Positions 33,204 through 41,428 of a DNA stretch of 64,000 bases are shown piece after piece. The position numbers and the translations under genes were made by a program. Under the pieces are notes generated by a model. That model saw only the letters and a program-made list of their open reading frames with translations, searched no databases and was not told the origin of the DNA. The stretch's first letter is position 1, and the number at the start of each line of letters is the position of its first letter. Source of the DNA: Myxococcus stipitatus DSM 14675 (lineage in GTDB: Bacteria; Myxococcota; Myxococcia; Myxococcales; Myxococcaceae). The stretch lies in contig NC_020126.1 in the NCBI RefSeq assembly GCF_000331735.1, positions 5,102,501 through 5,166,500 on the forward strand, in the 5' to 3' direction.

Positions 33204-33265
33204 GGGATTCGCTTCGGGGGTTGGGGTCTGCCCGCATGTTATCGCTTCTCACGTGCCCTGCCCAG

Positions 33266-33297
33266 TTGACGCGTCAGTTCCACGCATGACGCGTCAA
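33266..33297. promoter_or_regulatory. paired TGACGCGTCA palindromes (site B)
   Basis: Two perfect TGACGCGTCA palindromes lie 20 bases apart, with flanking T/A giving TTGACGCGTCA and TGACGCGTCAA. A third half-site GGCGTCAA is at 33303-33310. The site is in the divergent region between the lipoprotein (start 33203) and the lipase-like gene (start 33336). Confidence 0.5.
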
Positions 33298-33335
33298 TCC
33301 GAGGCGTCAAACCCTGGCATGGCTGAAGTTGCCTT

Positions 33336-34676
33336 GTGAAATCGCGACTTACGGTTTTGGCATGGTGGCTGCTTGGAGTGTTGGCGTGGCGGGACGATGC
33401 GATGGCCGAGCGCTCGTTCAAGCCACGTGTCCCGACGATCCAAGGAGAGGGCATTCATATGAAAGTCGTGCAGCCACTCAATACTGGCGGAAGCTACAAC
33501 AACACCCAGACGGCCTATCAGCTCTCGCGGTTCTCAGGCCTCGGAGACAACCAGACGGGGACTGCCGCGAGCATCGCGAAGGTGCTCGGGCCGATCATCG
33601 ACAAGGCGTTGAATCAGAATACCCAGACGCTGGGGGTGTGGGTTCGGGTCTGGGGGCCGTGCGTCTATCAAGCCACCCAGGACTGCAGCGGCAAGGGGCG
33701 GGTGTCCAATGTGGCCGACAATGTCATGTATGTCGCCCACAATGCCCAGGCGAACTGCTACTTCGTGGGCGTTGCCGGCACCAACGGGAAGGTCGACCCC
33801 GACCACAACTGGTACGACACGGATTGTCTGGACAACAACGTCTCGACCCTCGTGCCTTTCCCGTCGGGAATCACTCCGACGAACAGCACCAGCCCCGGGG
33901 GCCCCAGCGCCGGGAACGTCTCGCTCGGGGCGGCGATGGGGACCACGAACCTGCTGAACATGCAGGACCCCGTTACCGGGCATACGCTTCAATGGCTGCT
34001 GAATGCCATGAAGTCTACCTCCGCGACGCTGATCTTCGCGGGGCACAGCCTGGGCGGCTCGCTCTGCCCGACCTTGGCGCGGTGGCTCTTCACGGGCTTC
34101 AACGATTTGCAGGCGTGGAAGGCGGTGTATGTGTTTCCGACGGCCGCGCCCTCGACGGGGGACCAGGGGTTCGTCAACGGCTTCAGCACCGTGTTTCCGC
34201 CCACGAGCATCACGGGTGTCTCTCCCTCCGGGTACTGGAACCAGGTCATCTGGAACGAGTACGACGTGGTGCCGCATGGCTGGACCAACCTGATGAATGT
34301 CCAGCCATACAATCCGCAGAACGACGTGGTGTGGGACTACGTCAAGAACACGTCGATCCAGACGCTCTACGGGCCGCTCACGGGACTCTGGGGCCTGGAC
34401 GCCAACCTCACGTATGACGCCATCAACGCGAAGTACCAGCTGCCGCCGACTCCGAACCCCTACGTCCGCTTGCAGGCGCAGATGTTCACGCCGTCACCGC
34501 TGCCTCCGCAGCCGAGCACCTTCTCGGACTTCATGAACATCGTGGGGGCGCAGCACATCAACGCCTATGACGCCCACTTCGGCGTGCCCGCCACCGTGGC
34601 GCCGCCGCGGGTGGACATGGTGTCGCCTGGGCCCGACGTGGAGGCTCGCCCCGAGAACATGCGGAGCACGGCCTGA
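33336..34676 (+). CDS. secreted lipase-like (class 3 type) protein
   Basis: 446 aa from the GTG at 33336. The signal peptide ends near residue 24 (LLGVLAWRDDAMA). The nucleophile elbow GHSLGGSLCPTLARW places the serine at 238, as in class-3 alpha/beta hydrolases, preceded by TLIFA. Candidate acid and His residues lie in NEYDVVPHGW, the usual late loop. This suggests an extracellular esterase or lipase. Many Asn and Thr residues and somewhat lower GC than its neighbours are visible. The paired palindromes just upstream are candidate regulatory sites. Confidence 0.65.
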   Translation: MKSRLTVLAWWLLGVLAWRDDAMAERSFKPRVPTIQGEGIHMKVVQPLNTGGSYNNTQTAYQLSRFSGLGDNQTGTAASIAKVLGPIIDKALNQNTQTLGVWVRVWGPCVYQATQDCSGKGRVSNVADNVMYVAHNAQANCYFVGVAGTNGKVDPDHNWYDTDCLDNNVSTLVPFPSGITPTNSTSPGGPSAGNVSLGAAMGTTNLLNMQDPVTGHTLQWLLNAMKSTSATLIFAGHSLGGSLCPTLARWLFTGFNDLQAWKAVYVFPTAAPSTGDQGFVNGFSTVFPPTSITGVSPSGYWNQVIWNEYDVVPHGWTNLMNVQPYNPQNDVVWDYVKNTSIQTLYGPLTGLWGLDANLTYDAINAKYQLPPTPNPYVRLQAQMFTPSPLPPQPSTFSDFMNIVGAQHINAYDAHFGVPATVAPPRVDMVSPGPDVEARPENMRSTA

Positions 34677-34832
34677 CGGGAGGTCCCGCTGAGCTGAGGC
34701 TCGGGTAGGTCGGGAGGGGTGGGGGGAGTTCCCGTGGAGCCGGGATGCAATCGGTGAAGAGCTGCTTCGTAGGCAGCTTCGCGCCGGGCAAGCCCGTGCT
34801 CCGCGCCTCCCCTCATCTCCTCCTGAGACTCG

Positions 34833-36656
34833 ATGAAGCGCCTTGCACCCCTCTGGGCTCTTGCCCTCCTTGCTCCGACGCTCGCCCTTGCATCGACGGC
34901 CCCCGCGCCGGCGACCGCCGCCGAGCTGCGGCAGTCACTGGCCACCCTGCTCGAGACCCACCACCTCCCTGGCGCGAGCTACGCGGTGTTCAATCGCGAG
35001 GGGACGGTGCTCAGCGGGGCCATCGGCCTGGCTGACAGCGGCACCCAGGCGCCCGTCACTCCGGAGACGCTCTTCCGCCTGGGCTCCATCACCAAGACGG
35101 TGACGGCCATCGCCATCATGCAGCTGGTCGACGAGGGTCGCTTCGACCTGCAGACCCCCGTCTCGCGTCTGCTGCCCGACGCGCCCATCCAGAACCCGTT
35201 CAACGACACCGAGCCGGTCCGCGTGATTCACCTGCTGACCCACACCGCGGGCTTCGACGACACCCACGCGAAGGCGTTCTTCAGCCCCGTGGAGCGGAGG
35301 GGGCGCCACCTCGAGAGCAGCCTCCAGCATCCGGAGTCGCTGAAGGTGCGCTGGCGGCCCGGCCAGTACGAGAGCTACAGCAACCCGGGATACTGGCTGC
35401 TGGGCGCCATCCTGGAGGCGCACTACCGGCAGCCCTGGGATGAGGTCGTCTCGACGCGGGTGCTGGGGCCGCTGGGGATCACCCGGTTCGCGTCGCTCGC
35501 CTCGCAGGCCGCCCGCGGCGACCACGCCGTCGGACATCGTGGCCCCGCGATGGAGCGCACCCCTGTGTTCTTCGAGCAGACCCAGGCGGACGGTGCGCTG
35601 TGGTCCTCCGCGGAGGACCTGGCGAAGCTGGGGAGGTTCCTGCTCACCGATGGCGCCTCCGCTCCGGGAGTGCTCAAGCCGGAGTCGGTCCGGGCCATGA
35701 AGGAGACCGGGGCGACGCTGGGGGCTCGGGCCGGGCTGGTGTATGGCTCGAAGCTGGGCCTGCACCATCGCATCGTCGCGGGGATGGGGTGGCAGGGCCA
35801 CACGGGAGGACTCCTGGGTGGCAGGTCGAGCATGCACTTCGGTGATGCGCAGGGATGGGGCTACGTGCTGCTGCTCAACAGCGAGGATGAGCTGCGCAAG
35901 CTGGAGGTTCCGCTGGCCACCTTCATCGCGCGGCAGGCGCAATGGCAGCCACCCACGCCGACCCTGAGCCCCATCGAGGGGGATGTGGAGGGTTGGTATC
36001 GCGTCGTCGATTCGCGCATCTCGCTGATGGAGCTGCCTTCGTTCCTGCTCGATGCGGCCCAGGCGCGGGTGAGCGGCGACACGCTGACGCTCCAGCCCTT
36101 CCTGCCCGGGTTCGGCTATCAGGCGACGCTGAAGCACCAGGGGCGTGGCCAGCTCGCGGATGTGGACTACGGCGACGTGGTCAACGGGGTCCTGGTCCGG
36201 GATGCGTCTGGCGCGGTTGTGGGAATCGAGTCGGGAGGAGACTTCCTGGAGCGCACCTCGATGGTGAAGGCCGTCTTCCCGCTCGTGAGCGTCCTGGTGT
36301 CCCTGGTGCTCCTCGTGAGTGCGCCGTTCGGACGGCGCAAGGTGCTGCGCAATCGCTGGGTGCGGCGCCTGCCCACGCTTGCCTTGTTGACGCTGGTGCT
36401 CGCCACGGTCTGCTCGATGAACCTCGAGTTGACCCTGCTCGCGCACAAGAACTGGCAGACCGTGGGCCTCTGGCTGGCCTCCGTGGTGTTTCCGCTGCTC
36501 GGCCTGGCGGGCGTCGCGCTCAGCGTCCGCACGTGGAAGGAGGAGCCCGCGGCCGTGGCTCGGTGGCGCTGCCTCCTGGGGTCCGGGGCTGTCGTGTGCC
36601 TGAGTGGCTGGCTCGCGACGTTCGGGCTGTTCGCGTTCGCGCTGTGGCGGTGGTGA
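34833..36656 (+). CDS. beta-lactamase-fold serine hydrolase with C-terminal membrane domain
   Basis: 607 aa. The signal peptide is MKRLAPLWALALLAPTLALA. The class-C/DD-peptidase-like domain spans about 30-370, with S85-I-T-K88 (SxxK), YSNPGY (YxN, near 176) and GHTGG (third motif, near 325). A lipocalin-like or C-terminal beta region (about 380-465) and four transmembrane helices (about 470-600) follow. The periplasmic hydrolase is therefore membrane-tethered, which is typical of AmpC-like esterases rather than secreted beta-lactamases. The substrate is unknown: a peptidoglycan peptide, ester or D-amino-acid compound. Convergent with the MFS gene, with one base between stops. Confidence 0.88.
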   Translation: MKRLAPLWALALLAPTLALASTAPAPATAAELRQSLATLLETHHLPGASYAVFNREGTVLSGAIGLADSGTQAPVTPETLFRLGSITKTVTAIAIMQLVDEGRFDLQTPVSRLLPDAPIQNPFNDTEPVRVIHLLTHTAGFDDTHAKAFFSPVERRGRHLESSLQHPESLKVRWRPGQYESYSNPGYWLLGAILEAHYRQPWDEVVSTRVLGPLGITRFASLASQAARGDHAVGHRGPAMERTPVFFEQTQADGALWSSAEDLAKLGRFLLTDGASAPGVLKPESVRAMKETGATLGARAGLVYGSKLGLHHRIVAGMGWQGHTGGLLGGRSSMHFGDAQGWGYVLLLNSEDELRKLEVPLATFIARQAQWQPPTPTLSPIEGDVEGWYRVVDSRISLMELPSFLLDAAQARVSGDTLTLQPFLPGFGYQATLKHQGRGQLADVDYGDVVNGVLVRDASGAVVGIESGGDFLERTSMVKAVFPLVSVLVSLVLLVSAPFGRRKVLRNRWVRRLPTLALLTLVLATVCSMNLELTLLAHKNWQTVGLWLASVVFPLLGLAGVALSVRTWKEEPAAVARWRCLLGSGAVVCLSGWLATFGLFAFALWRW

Positions 36657-36657
36657 G

Positions 36658-37857
36658 TCAGCGGGGCGCCGAGGGGGGACGCGCCATGCCGAAGGTCAGG
36701 ACGAGCGCGGTCGCCGAGGCCACCGCGCCGGCCAGATAGGCGCTCGGGTAGCCCACGGAGCGCACGAGCACTCCGATGACCGGGATGAGTCCTCCCAGCG
36801 CGACGTCGAAGAACGCGACGTAGCCTCCCATGGCCACCCCTCGGTTCTCGGGGGGCGCGAGCCGGACGGCCTCGACTCCCAGGGAGGTGAAGACGAGCGA
36901 GAAGCCGAAGCCGGTCAGCGCCGCGCCGGTGATGGCCATCCACGGGCCGGTCGCGCTCCACAGCAGGACCTGGCCGCACAGCTCGATGGCGAGGCAGCCG
37001 AGCGCGACGCGGCGCCCTCCGAGCTTGTCCGGGGCGTGGCCGAAGAGGAGCCGCGCCAGCACATACGCGACGCCGAACGCGAGCAGGGCGCGCTCCGCGT
37101 GAGGCCAGCCCCGGTGCTGGAACAGGAGGGTGCCGAAGGCCGCGATGCTCCCGAAGCCGAGGGTCGAGAGGGACAGCGCGACTCCGGGGCGACCAATCAT
37201 CATCGCGACCCGGTGGAAGGGCAGCCGCTTGCCTCCCGTCGGGGTGATGGGGCGCAGCAGGGGGAGCGCGGCGAAGGCCAGGAGGGGCGCGGCCATCGAG
37301 GCGAGGGACACCCCGAGGAAGCCGAAGCGCTCGAAGAGGACCGCGCCCACGGGGGCGCCGAGCGCCAGCGCCGAGTACATGGCGATGCCATTCCAGGCCA
37401 TGACGAGTCCCGCGCGCTCGCGACCGACGAGGCCGACGCCCCAGGAGAGCGCGCCGGTGATGAGCAGGCTCTCACCGAGCCCGAGCACCACGCGGGCGAA
37501 GAGCAGCAGCCCCAGGCCGAGCGCGGCGCTGGCCTGGCTGAGCGCGACGAGGGCGTAGAGGGCACCGGAGAGGGCGCTGAGGCCCAGGCCGAGGAGGACC
37601 GCGCGCCTGGGTCCTCGCTGGTCCGCGAGGGTGCCGGAGCGGTGCCGAGTGGCCAGGGTGGCGAGCGACTGGATGGCGAGGACGATGGAGACGACCAGGG
37701 CGTCGTAGCCGAGCGTCCCGCGCACGAAGCCCGGGATGGCGGGGAGGGGCAGGCCGATGCTCGAGAAGCCGAGGAAGACCGCCGCGCAGAGGGGGAGGAG
37801 TTGGCTCGCGGAGGGGCGCGCCGCCGCCATGGGGGGAGAGGCAATCGTTTCGTTCAT
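36658..37857 (-). CDS. MFS transporter (arabinose-efflux-like)
   Basis: 399 aa from the ATG at 37857 (MNETIASPP). Twelve hydrophobic segments are expected. MFS motif A is weak but visible as GTLADQRGPRRAVLLG near 75, with a GESLLITGALSWGVG helix. It resembles drug/arabinose-efflux-type major facilitators such as YfcJ/YhhS. The substrate is unknown. It is divergent from a LysR gene, with dyad half-sites between them. Confidence 0.9.
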   Translation of the reverse strand: MNETIASPPMAAARPSASQLLPLCAAVFLGFSSIGLPLPAIPGFVRGTLGYDALVVSIVLAIQSLATLATRHRSGTLADQRGPRRAVLLGLGLSALSGALYALVALSQASAALGLGLLLFARVVLGLGESLLITGALSWGVGLVGRERAGLVMAWNGIAMYSALALGAPVGAVLFERFGFLGVSLASMAAPLLAFAALPLLRPITPTGGKRLPFHRVAMMIGRPGVALSLSTLGFGSIAAFGTLLFQHRGWPHAERALLAFGVAYVLARLLFGHAPDKLGGRRVALGCLAIELCGQVLLWSATGPWMAITGAALTGFGFSLVFTSLGVEAVRLAPPENRGVAMGGYVAFFDVALGGLIPVIGVLVRSVGYPSAYLAGAVASATALVLTFGMARPPSAPR

Positions 37858-37894
37858 GCGGCAGATCTGCGCGAAGGGGTGACGTTTCTCCAGC

Positions 37895-37931
37895 GCACTC
37901 GAGGAATGGTATGAGTGCATGGAATGCACTC
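37895..37931. promoter_or_regulatory. LysR operator cluster over the lysR start
   Basis: Three GCACTC/GAGTGC half-sites occur at 37895-37900 (GCACTC), 37913-37918 (GAGTGC) and 37926-37931 (GCACTC). The last two form a perfect 19-base palindrome, GAGTGCAT-GGA-ATGCACTC, covering the lysR start codon. This suggests autorepression and control of the divergent MFS gene. Confidence 0.6.
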
Positions 37932-38853
37932 CGTGGATGCCAATCTGCTCCTGGCGCTCGATGCGCTCCTTCGGGAGGGCAGCGTGATGGGGGCTGCTCG
38001 CCGGATGAACCTGAGCCCTCCCGCGATGAGCCGGACGCTCCAGCGGCTTCGGGATGCGACGGGGGACCCGCTGCTGGTGCGGGCGGGCCGGAGGATGGTG
38101 CCGACGCCTCGGGCGCTCGCGATGCGTGAGCGGGTCCAGGACGCGGCGCGGGAGGTGTGCTCGCTGCTGGGGCCTCCCGAGGCGCTGGTGCTCGGGACGC
38201 TGTCTCGGACGTTCACGTTGCGGACGAGTGACTACCTGCTGGTCGTGCTGGGGAATGCGCTGGACCGGCTCGTGAGGGAGGAGGCGCCCCAGGTGCGGCT
38301 CACGTTCGCGCCGGAGGGGAGTGAAGACGTCGAGTCACTCCGCTCGGGGGACGTGGACCTGGACATGGGGGTGCAGGGGCAGCTCGGGCCGGAGCTGCGG
38401 GTCCGCAAGCTCTTCGACGACGAGATGGTCGCGGTCGTCCGGCAGGGCCATTCGCTGACCGGAGCGGCGACGCCGAGGCGCCTGGTCAAGGTGCCCCACG
38501 TCGTGGTGTCGAGGAGGGGGAAGGGGAAGGGCGTCCTCGACGACGCGCTCGCGAAGCAGGGACTCGCGCGGCGTGTCGAGCGGATTGTCCCGTCGTACTT
38601 CTCGGCGGCGCGGCTCGTCGCGGGGAGCGATCTGATCGGCATCGTGCCGAGGCGCTTCGCTCAGGAGGTCGCACCCGGCTTCGGGCTTCGGATGCTCGAG
38701 CTGGGAGTGGAGCTGCCTCGGCTCACCCTCTCACTCGCGTGGCACCCGCGCTTCGACGGGGATGCCGCGCATCAGTGGTTGCGGGAAGGTGTCGTGCGCG
38801 CGTCGGTCGCGGGCCGAGTGCGAAACCCACGTTCGGGGAGTCCTGTCGAATGA
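37915..38853 (+). CDS. LysR-family regulator (MFS-linked)
   Basis: 312 aa from the GTG at 37915; an ATG three codons later (37924, MHSVDANLL) is an alternative. The winged HTH is SVMGAARRMNLSPPAMSRTLQRLRDATGDPLLVRAGRRM. The effector domain resembles PBP2 LysR proteins such as NodD/LinR-type (FTLRTSDYLLVVLG, DLDMGVQGQLGPEL). It is divergent from the MFS transporter. Its stop overlaps the ATG of the synapsin-like gene (ATGA), so that gene is translationally coupled to it. Confidence 0.92.
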   Translation: MHGMHSVDANLLLALDALLREGSVMGAARRMNLSPPAMSRTLQRLRDATGDPLLVRAGRRMVPTPRALAMRERVQDAAREVCSLLGPPEALVLGTLSRTFTLRTSDYLLVVLGNALDRLVREEAPQVRLTFAPEGSEDVESLRSGDVDLDMGVQGQLGPELRVRKLFDDEMVAVVRQGHSLTGAATPRRLVKVPHVVVSRRGKGKGVLDDALAKQGLARRVERIVPSYFSAARLVAGSDLIGIVPRRFAQEVAPGFGLRMLELGVELPRLTLSLAWHPRFDGDAAHQWLREGVVRASVAGRVRNPRSGSPVE

Positions 38854-39671
38854 AGCAGACCGTGGTCGTCGTCAACGGTGAGCCGTACTGGCAGCGCTAC
38901 TTGCCGGAGTACGAGGTCGTGTCTCGACGTCTACAGGACACCTCTTGGGTGCTCCGTGACGGAGAGCTGTGGTGTATCGACCGTCAGTCCGCCATCCGGG
39001 TCGAGGGCCTCTTCTGGCGGGTCGGAGCCATCCGCCCGGAGCCCCGGTATCGAGTCCTGCTGGACGTCATCCGCCTCAGTGGCGTGCCCTGTGTCAATCC
39101 CGCGGCCACGCTGGCGCGGAGCTATGATCGCCTGTCGATGTTGGCGGAGATGCGGGCCGCGGGCTTGCCTGTCATTCCCTTCAACGTCGCCATCGGCGAT
39201 GACATGGTCCGACGCATCGCGCGCCCGCCACCCTTCGTCGTCAAGGTCGGAAACCACCACGGGGGTTACGGGAAGGCACAGGTGCGCAGCGAGTCCGAGT
39301 GGTCAGACGTCGCCGACTTGATCTTCACGGCGAACGACTACGCGGTGGTGGAGCCGTTCATCCAGTACCGTCGCGACGTGCGTTGCCTCGCCATCCGAAA
39401 TCAGATCTGGGCCATGGAGCGCGAGGGGGCCGGATGGAAGGCCAATGTCCAGACTCGCAGCTACCAGGTGATCGACCCACCTGCCACGCTTGCGGCGCAC
39501 ACGCGACGAGCCCTGGAGCATCTGGGGGCTGACATCGTGGCCCTGGACTTCCTCGAGACGCAGGAGGGGGAGTACGTCTTGCTCGAATGCAACGACACCC
39601 CCGGCGTCACGGGCTTCCCAGAGGCGACCCGGGATGCGCTGGCGGACTGTCTCCGCGACCGCATGCGGTGA
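38850..39671 (+). CDS. synapsin-like ATP-grasp protein
   Basis: 273 aa from the ATG at 38850, overlapping the LysR stop by four bases. The ATP-grasp domain covers most of the protein: PFVVKVGNHHGGYGKAQV (glycine-rich loop, near 130), AVVEPFIQYRRDVRCLAIRN, and VALDFLETQEGEYVLLECND with the metal-binding E/N pair, then TPGVTGFPEA. The stretch from VVKVGNHHGGYGK to VEPFI..DVR is strikingly like the nucleotide domain of animal synapsins, a resemblance made from memory. ATP-grasp enzymes ligate a carboxylate to an amine or thiol. Substrate and partner are unknown. Confidence 0.8.
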   Translation: MKQTVVVVNGEPYWQRYLPEYEVVSRRLQDTSWVLRDGELWCIDRQSAIRVEGLFWRVGAIRPEPRYRVLLDVIRLSGVPCVNPAATLARSYDRLSMLAEMRAAGLPVIPFNVAIGDDMVRRIARPPPFVVKVGNHHGGYGKAQVRSESEWSDVADLIFTANDYAVVEPFIQYRRDVRCLAIRNQIWAMEREGAGWKANVQTRSYQVIDPPATLAAHTRRALEHLGADIVALDFLETQEGEYVLLECNDTPGVTGFPEATRDALADCLRDRMR

Positions 39672-39696
39672 CGATCCGCTGGCTCCGTCCGCTCGT

Positions 39697-39716
39697 AATA
39701 CCTCCCACGAGGTATT
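39697..39716 (+). terminator. hairpin after ATP-grasp gene
   Basis: Eight-bp perfect stem AATACCTC / GAGGTATT, loop CCAC, 25 bases after the ATP-grasp stop. There is no T-tract. Unlike most local hairpins it is AT-containing. It may end the LysR/ATP-grasp message. Confidence 0.5.
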
Positions 39717-39818
39717 CCACACCGCCATGGGTGATGTTTGCCTCTCCCGCTGGGCGCACCTCTTCGTAGGAGAGGTCGCTCCAGCCTGTGAGAGCAGTGC
39801 TCAACCCTTGGGGGAGTC

Positions 39819-40169
39819 ATGTCTGTCCAATACGACCCGAAAACGATTCAAGCGCACGCCGAAGCGCTCTACGCCCAGGCGCGTCGCATCGTCATGACGT
39901 TCGGGTTCTTCGGTTTCATTGTCGGCGCCAGCGCGGGGGGCGGCGTGGGGGCCAGCCTCTCGAATGGTGGCGCGTTTGCCTTGATAGGCGGGGTGGTGGG
40001 CCTGTTGGTGGGCGTGAGCATGGGGCGGAGTCGCGCCTTCGTTCTCCAGATCCAAGCCCAGATGGCGTTGTGCAACGTGGCCATCGAAGCGAACACCCGG
40101 CGGGCCGCCGACACCGCGGTCGCTGCCTCACGTCCGGTCGAGGTCGCCCAGTTCTCCCACGCGGGATGA
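39819..40169 (+). CDS. small glycine-zipper membrane protein
   Basis: 116 aa, with GGGGGAG seven bases upstream. A helical hairpin of two hydrophobic helices (about 23-45 and 52-68) contains repeated small residues (GASAGGGVGASL, GGVVGLLVGVSMG), a glycine-zipper pattern known to aid helix packing or pore formation. No signal peptide; an inner-membrane protein with both ends probably cytosolic. No family recognised and no gene-neighbour clue. Confidence 0.6.
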   Translation: MSVQYDPKTIQAHAEALYAQARRIVMTFGFFGFIVGASAGGGVGASLSNGGAFALIGGVVGLLVGVSMGRSRAFVLQIQAQMALCNVAIEANTRRAADTAVAASRPVEVAQFSHAG

Positions 40170-40173
40170 GTCA

Positions 40174-40213
40174 CTTCGCTGGGGAGGGCACTGTCTGCCC
40201 ATCCCCAGCGAAG
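40174..40213. terminator. bidirectional terminator
   Basis: Perfect 12-bp outer stem CTTCGCTGGGGA / TCCCCAGCGAAG with an inner 5-bp GGGCA/TGCCC stem. It lies between convergent stops at 40169 and 40253. Confidence 0.75.
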
Positions 40214-40252
40214 CTCACGGCACGGTCGCTCGCGTGTCAGCCGAGGCCCGAA

Positions 40253-40777
40253 TCAGTTGACTCGCACGATGTTCCACAGCTGGCTCTGGACGCCCTGAAC
40301 GATGTCCCACTGGTGGACGAGATCACCATTGCCCATTCCGTTGTGCTCGACGTCAATGACCTTCGTGGTGAGGGCATTTCGGATGAGATACGGAGGCCCG
40401 TAGTTGTTGGCGTACACGACGAACCATTGCTGCTGGATGTTCCCCGTGTAGTACATCTGCCAGATCTTCGCGCCATTGTTGCGGGCTGCCGGCTCGAGAG
40501 CCAGGCTGCTGTTCACGTTCGTGATGAAGCCCGAGGGAGAGATCCTCCAGTGCTGGCTCGCCAGGCCCAGGTACTCCCACTGGTGGATGCGGTAGGTCGC
40601 CTGCGTGGAGTTGCGCACGACGTCCAGGACCTTGCCGCTGTTGACATTCACGATCTTGTAGATGGCGTTCGGATCCGACGTGAGATCCGCGCGCGCCTCC
40701 GAGGCAACACCCAGGACGGCGCAGACCAGCACGGCTGAGCACACAGCCACCAGCTTCATCCGCTTCGATGTCTTCAT
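40253..40777 (-). CDS. secreted RICIN-type lectin-fold protein (copy 1)
   Basis: 174 aa. Signal peptide MKTSKRMKLVAVCSAVLVCAVLGVASEARA. The mature part is a single ricin-B-type beta-trefoil with three QxW repeats: QHWRIS, QQWFVV and QLWNIV. Each repeat begins with the ..IVNxNSGKxLDV pattern. The fold commonly binds galactose-type sugars, although no specific site was verified. It has the same length and order as the next gene and is a tandem duplicate of it. It lies 30 bases after that gene's stop on the same strand, as an operon. Confidence 0.85.
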   Translation of the reverse strand: MKTSKRMKLVAVCSAVLVCAVLGVASEARADLTSDPNAIYKIVNVNSGKVLDVVRNSTQATYRIHQWEYLGLASQHWRISPSGFITNVNSSLALEPAARNNGAKIWQMYYTGNIQQQWFVVYANNYGPPYLIRNALTTKVIDVEHNGMGNGDLVHQWDIVQGVQSQLWNIVRVN

Positions 40778-40807
40778 GGAGAGGGGCTCCTTGGGGGAGG
40801 GCTTGGA

Positions 40808-41347
40808 CTAGTTGACTCGCACGAACTGCCACAGCTGGCTCTGGACGCCCTGGACATACTGCCACTGATGGATCAGCGCACCGTTCCCCGTCCCGTTCGC
40901 CGCGACATCGATGGACCTGAGGGTGAGCTCGTTCCTGATGCGATACAGGGTCGCGCCGGTGTTGGAGTCGACGGTGATGCGCCACTGCTGCTGGATGTTC
41001 CAGGCCGGGTTCATCTGCCAGATCTTCGCGCCATCGTTGCGCGCCGCCGGCTCAATGAACATGCCGCTGTTGATGTTCTGGATGTAGTAGACCAGTCCGT
41101 TGCCGGTCCAGAGCCGCCAGTGCTGGCTCGCCAGGCCCAGATACTCCCACTGGTGGAGCTTGTAGCTGGCCTGCGTGGAGTTGAACACCACATCCATGAC
41201 CTTGCCGCTGTTGGCATTCACGATCTTGTAGATGGCGTTCGGATCCGACGTGATGTCCGCACGCGCATCCGAGGCAATACCCAGGACGGCGCAGACCAGC
41301 ACGGCTGAACACACAGCCACCAGCTTCATCAGCTTCGTTGTCTTCAT
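40808..41347 (-). CDS. secreted RICIN-type lectin-fold protein (copy 2)
   Basis: 179 aa from the ATG at 41347 (MKTTKLMKLVAV); an upstream ATG at 41383 was rejected because it precedes the signal peptide by 12 odd residues. It shares an almost identical signal sequence and about two thirds of its mature sequence with copy 1. The QHWRLW, QQWRIT and QLWQFV repeats mark three trefoil lobes. The promoter region to the divergent histidine kinase (start 41428) is short and AT-rich. The pair is a plausible target of that kinase. Confidence 0.85.
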   Translation of the reverse strand: MKTTKLMKLVAVCSAVLVCAVLGIASDARADITSDPNAIYKIVNANSGKVMDVVFNSTQASYKLHQWEYLGLASQHWRLWTGNGLVYYIQNINSGMFIEPAARNDGAKIWQMNPAWNIQQQWRITVDSNTGATLYRIRNELTLRSIDVAANGTGNGALIHQWQYVQGVQSQLWQFVRVN

Positions 41348-41397
41348 GGGGGACTCCGTTGCGGGGCGTAGGATCGGTATCACTGGATTAAATGTTG

Positions 41398-41428
41398 TGC
41401 AATGAATGATGCATTTCCTGATATTGCA
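41398..41428. promoter_or_regulatory. AT-rich divergent promoter with TGCAAT / ATTGCA dyad
   Basis: An 80-base AT-rich gap separates the RICIN and histidine-kinase starts. TGCAAT (41398-41403) and ATTGCA (41423-41428) form a dyad with a 19-base spacer. Its role is not established. Confidence 0.3.
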
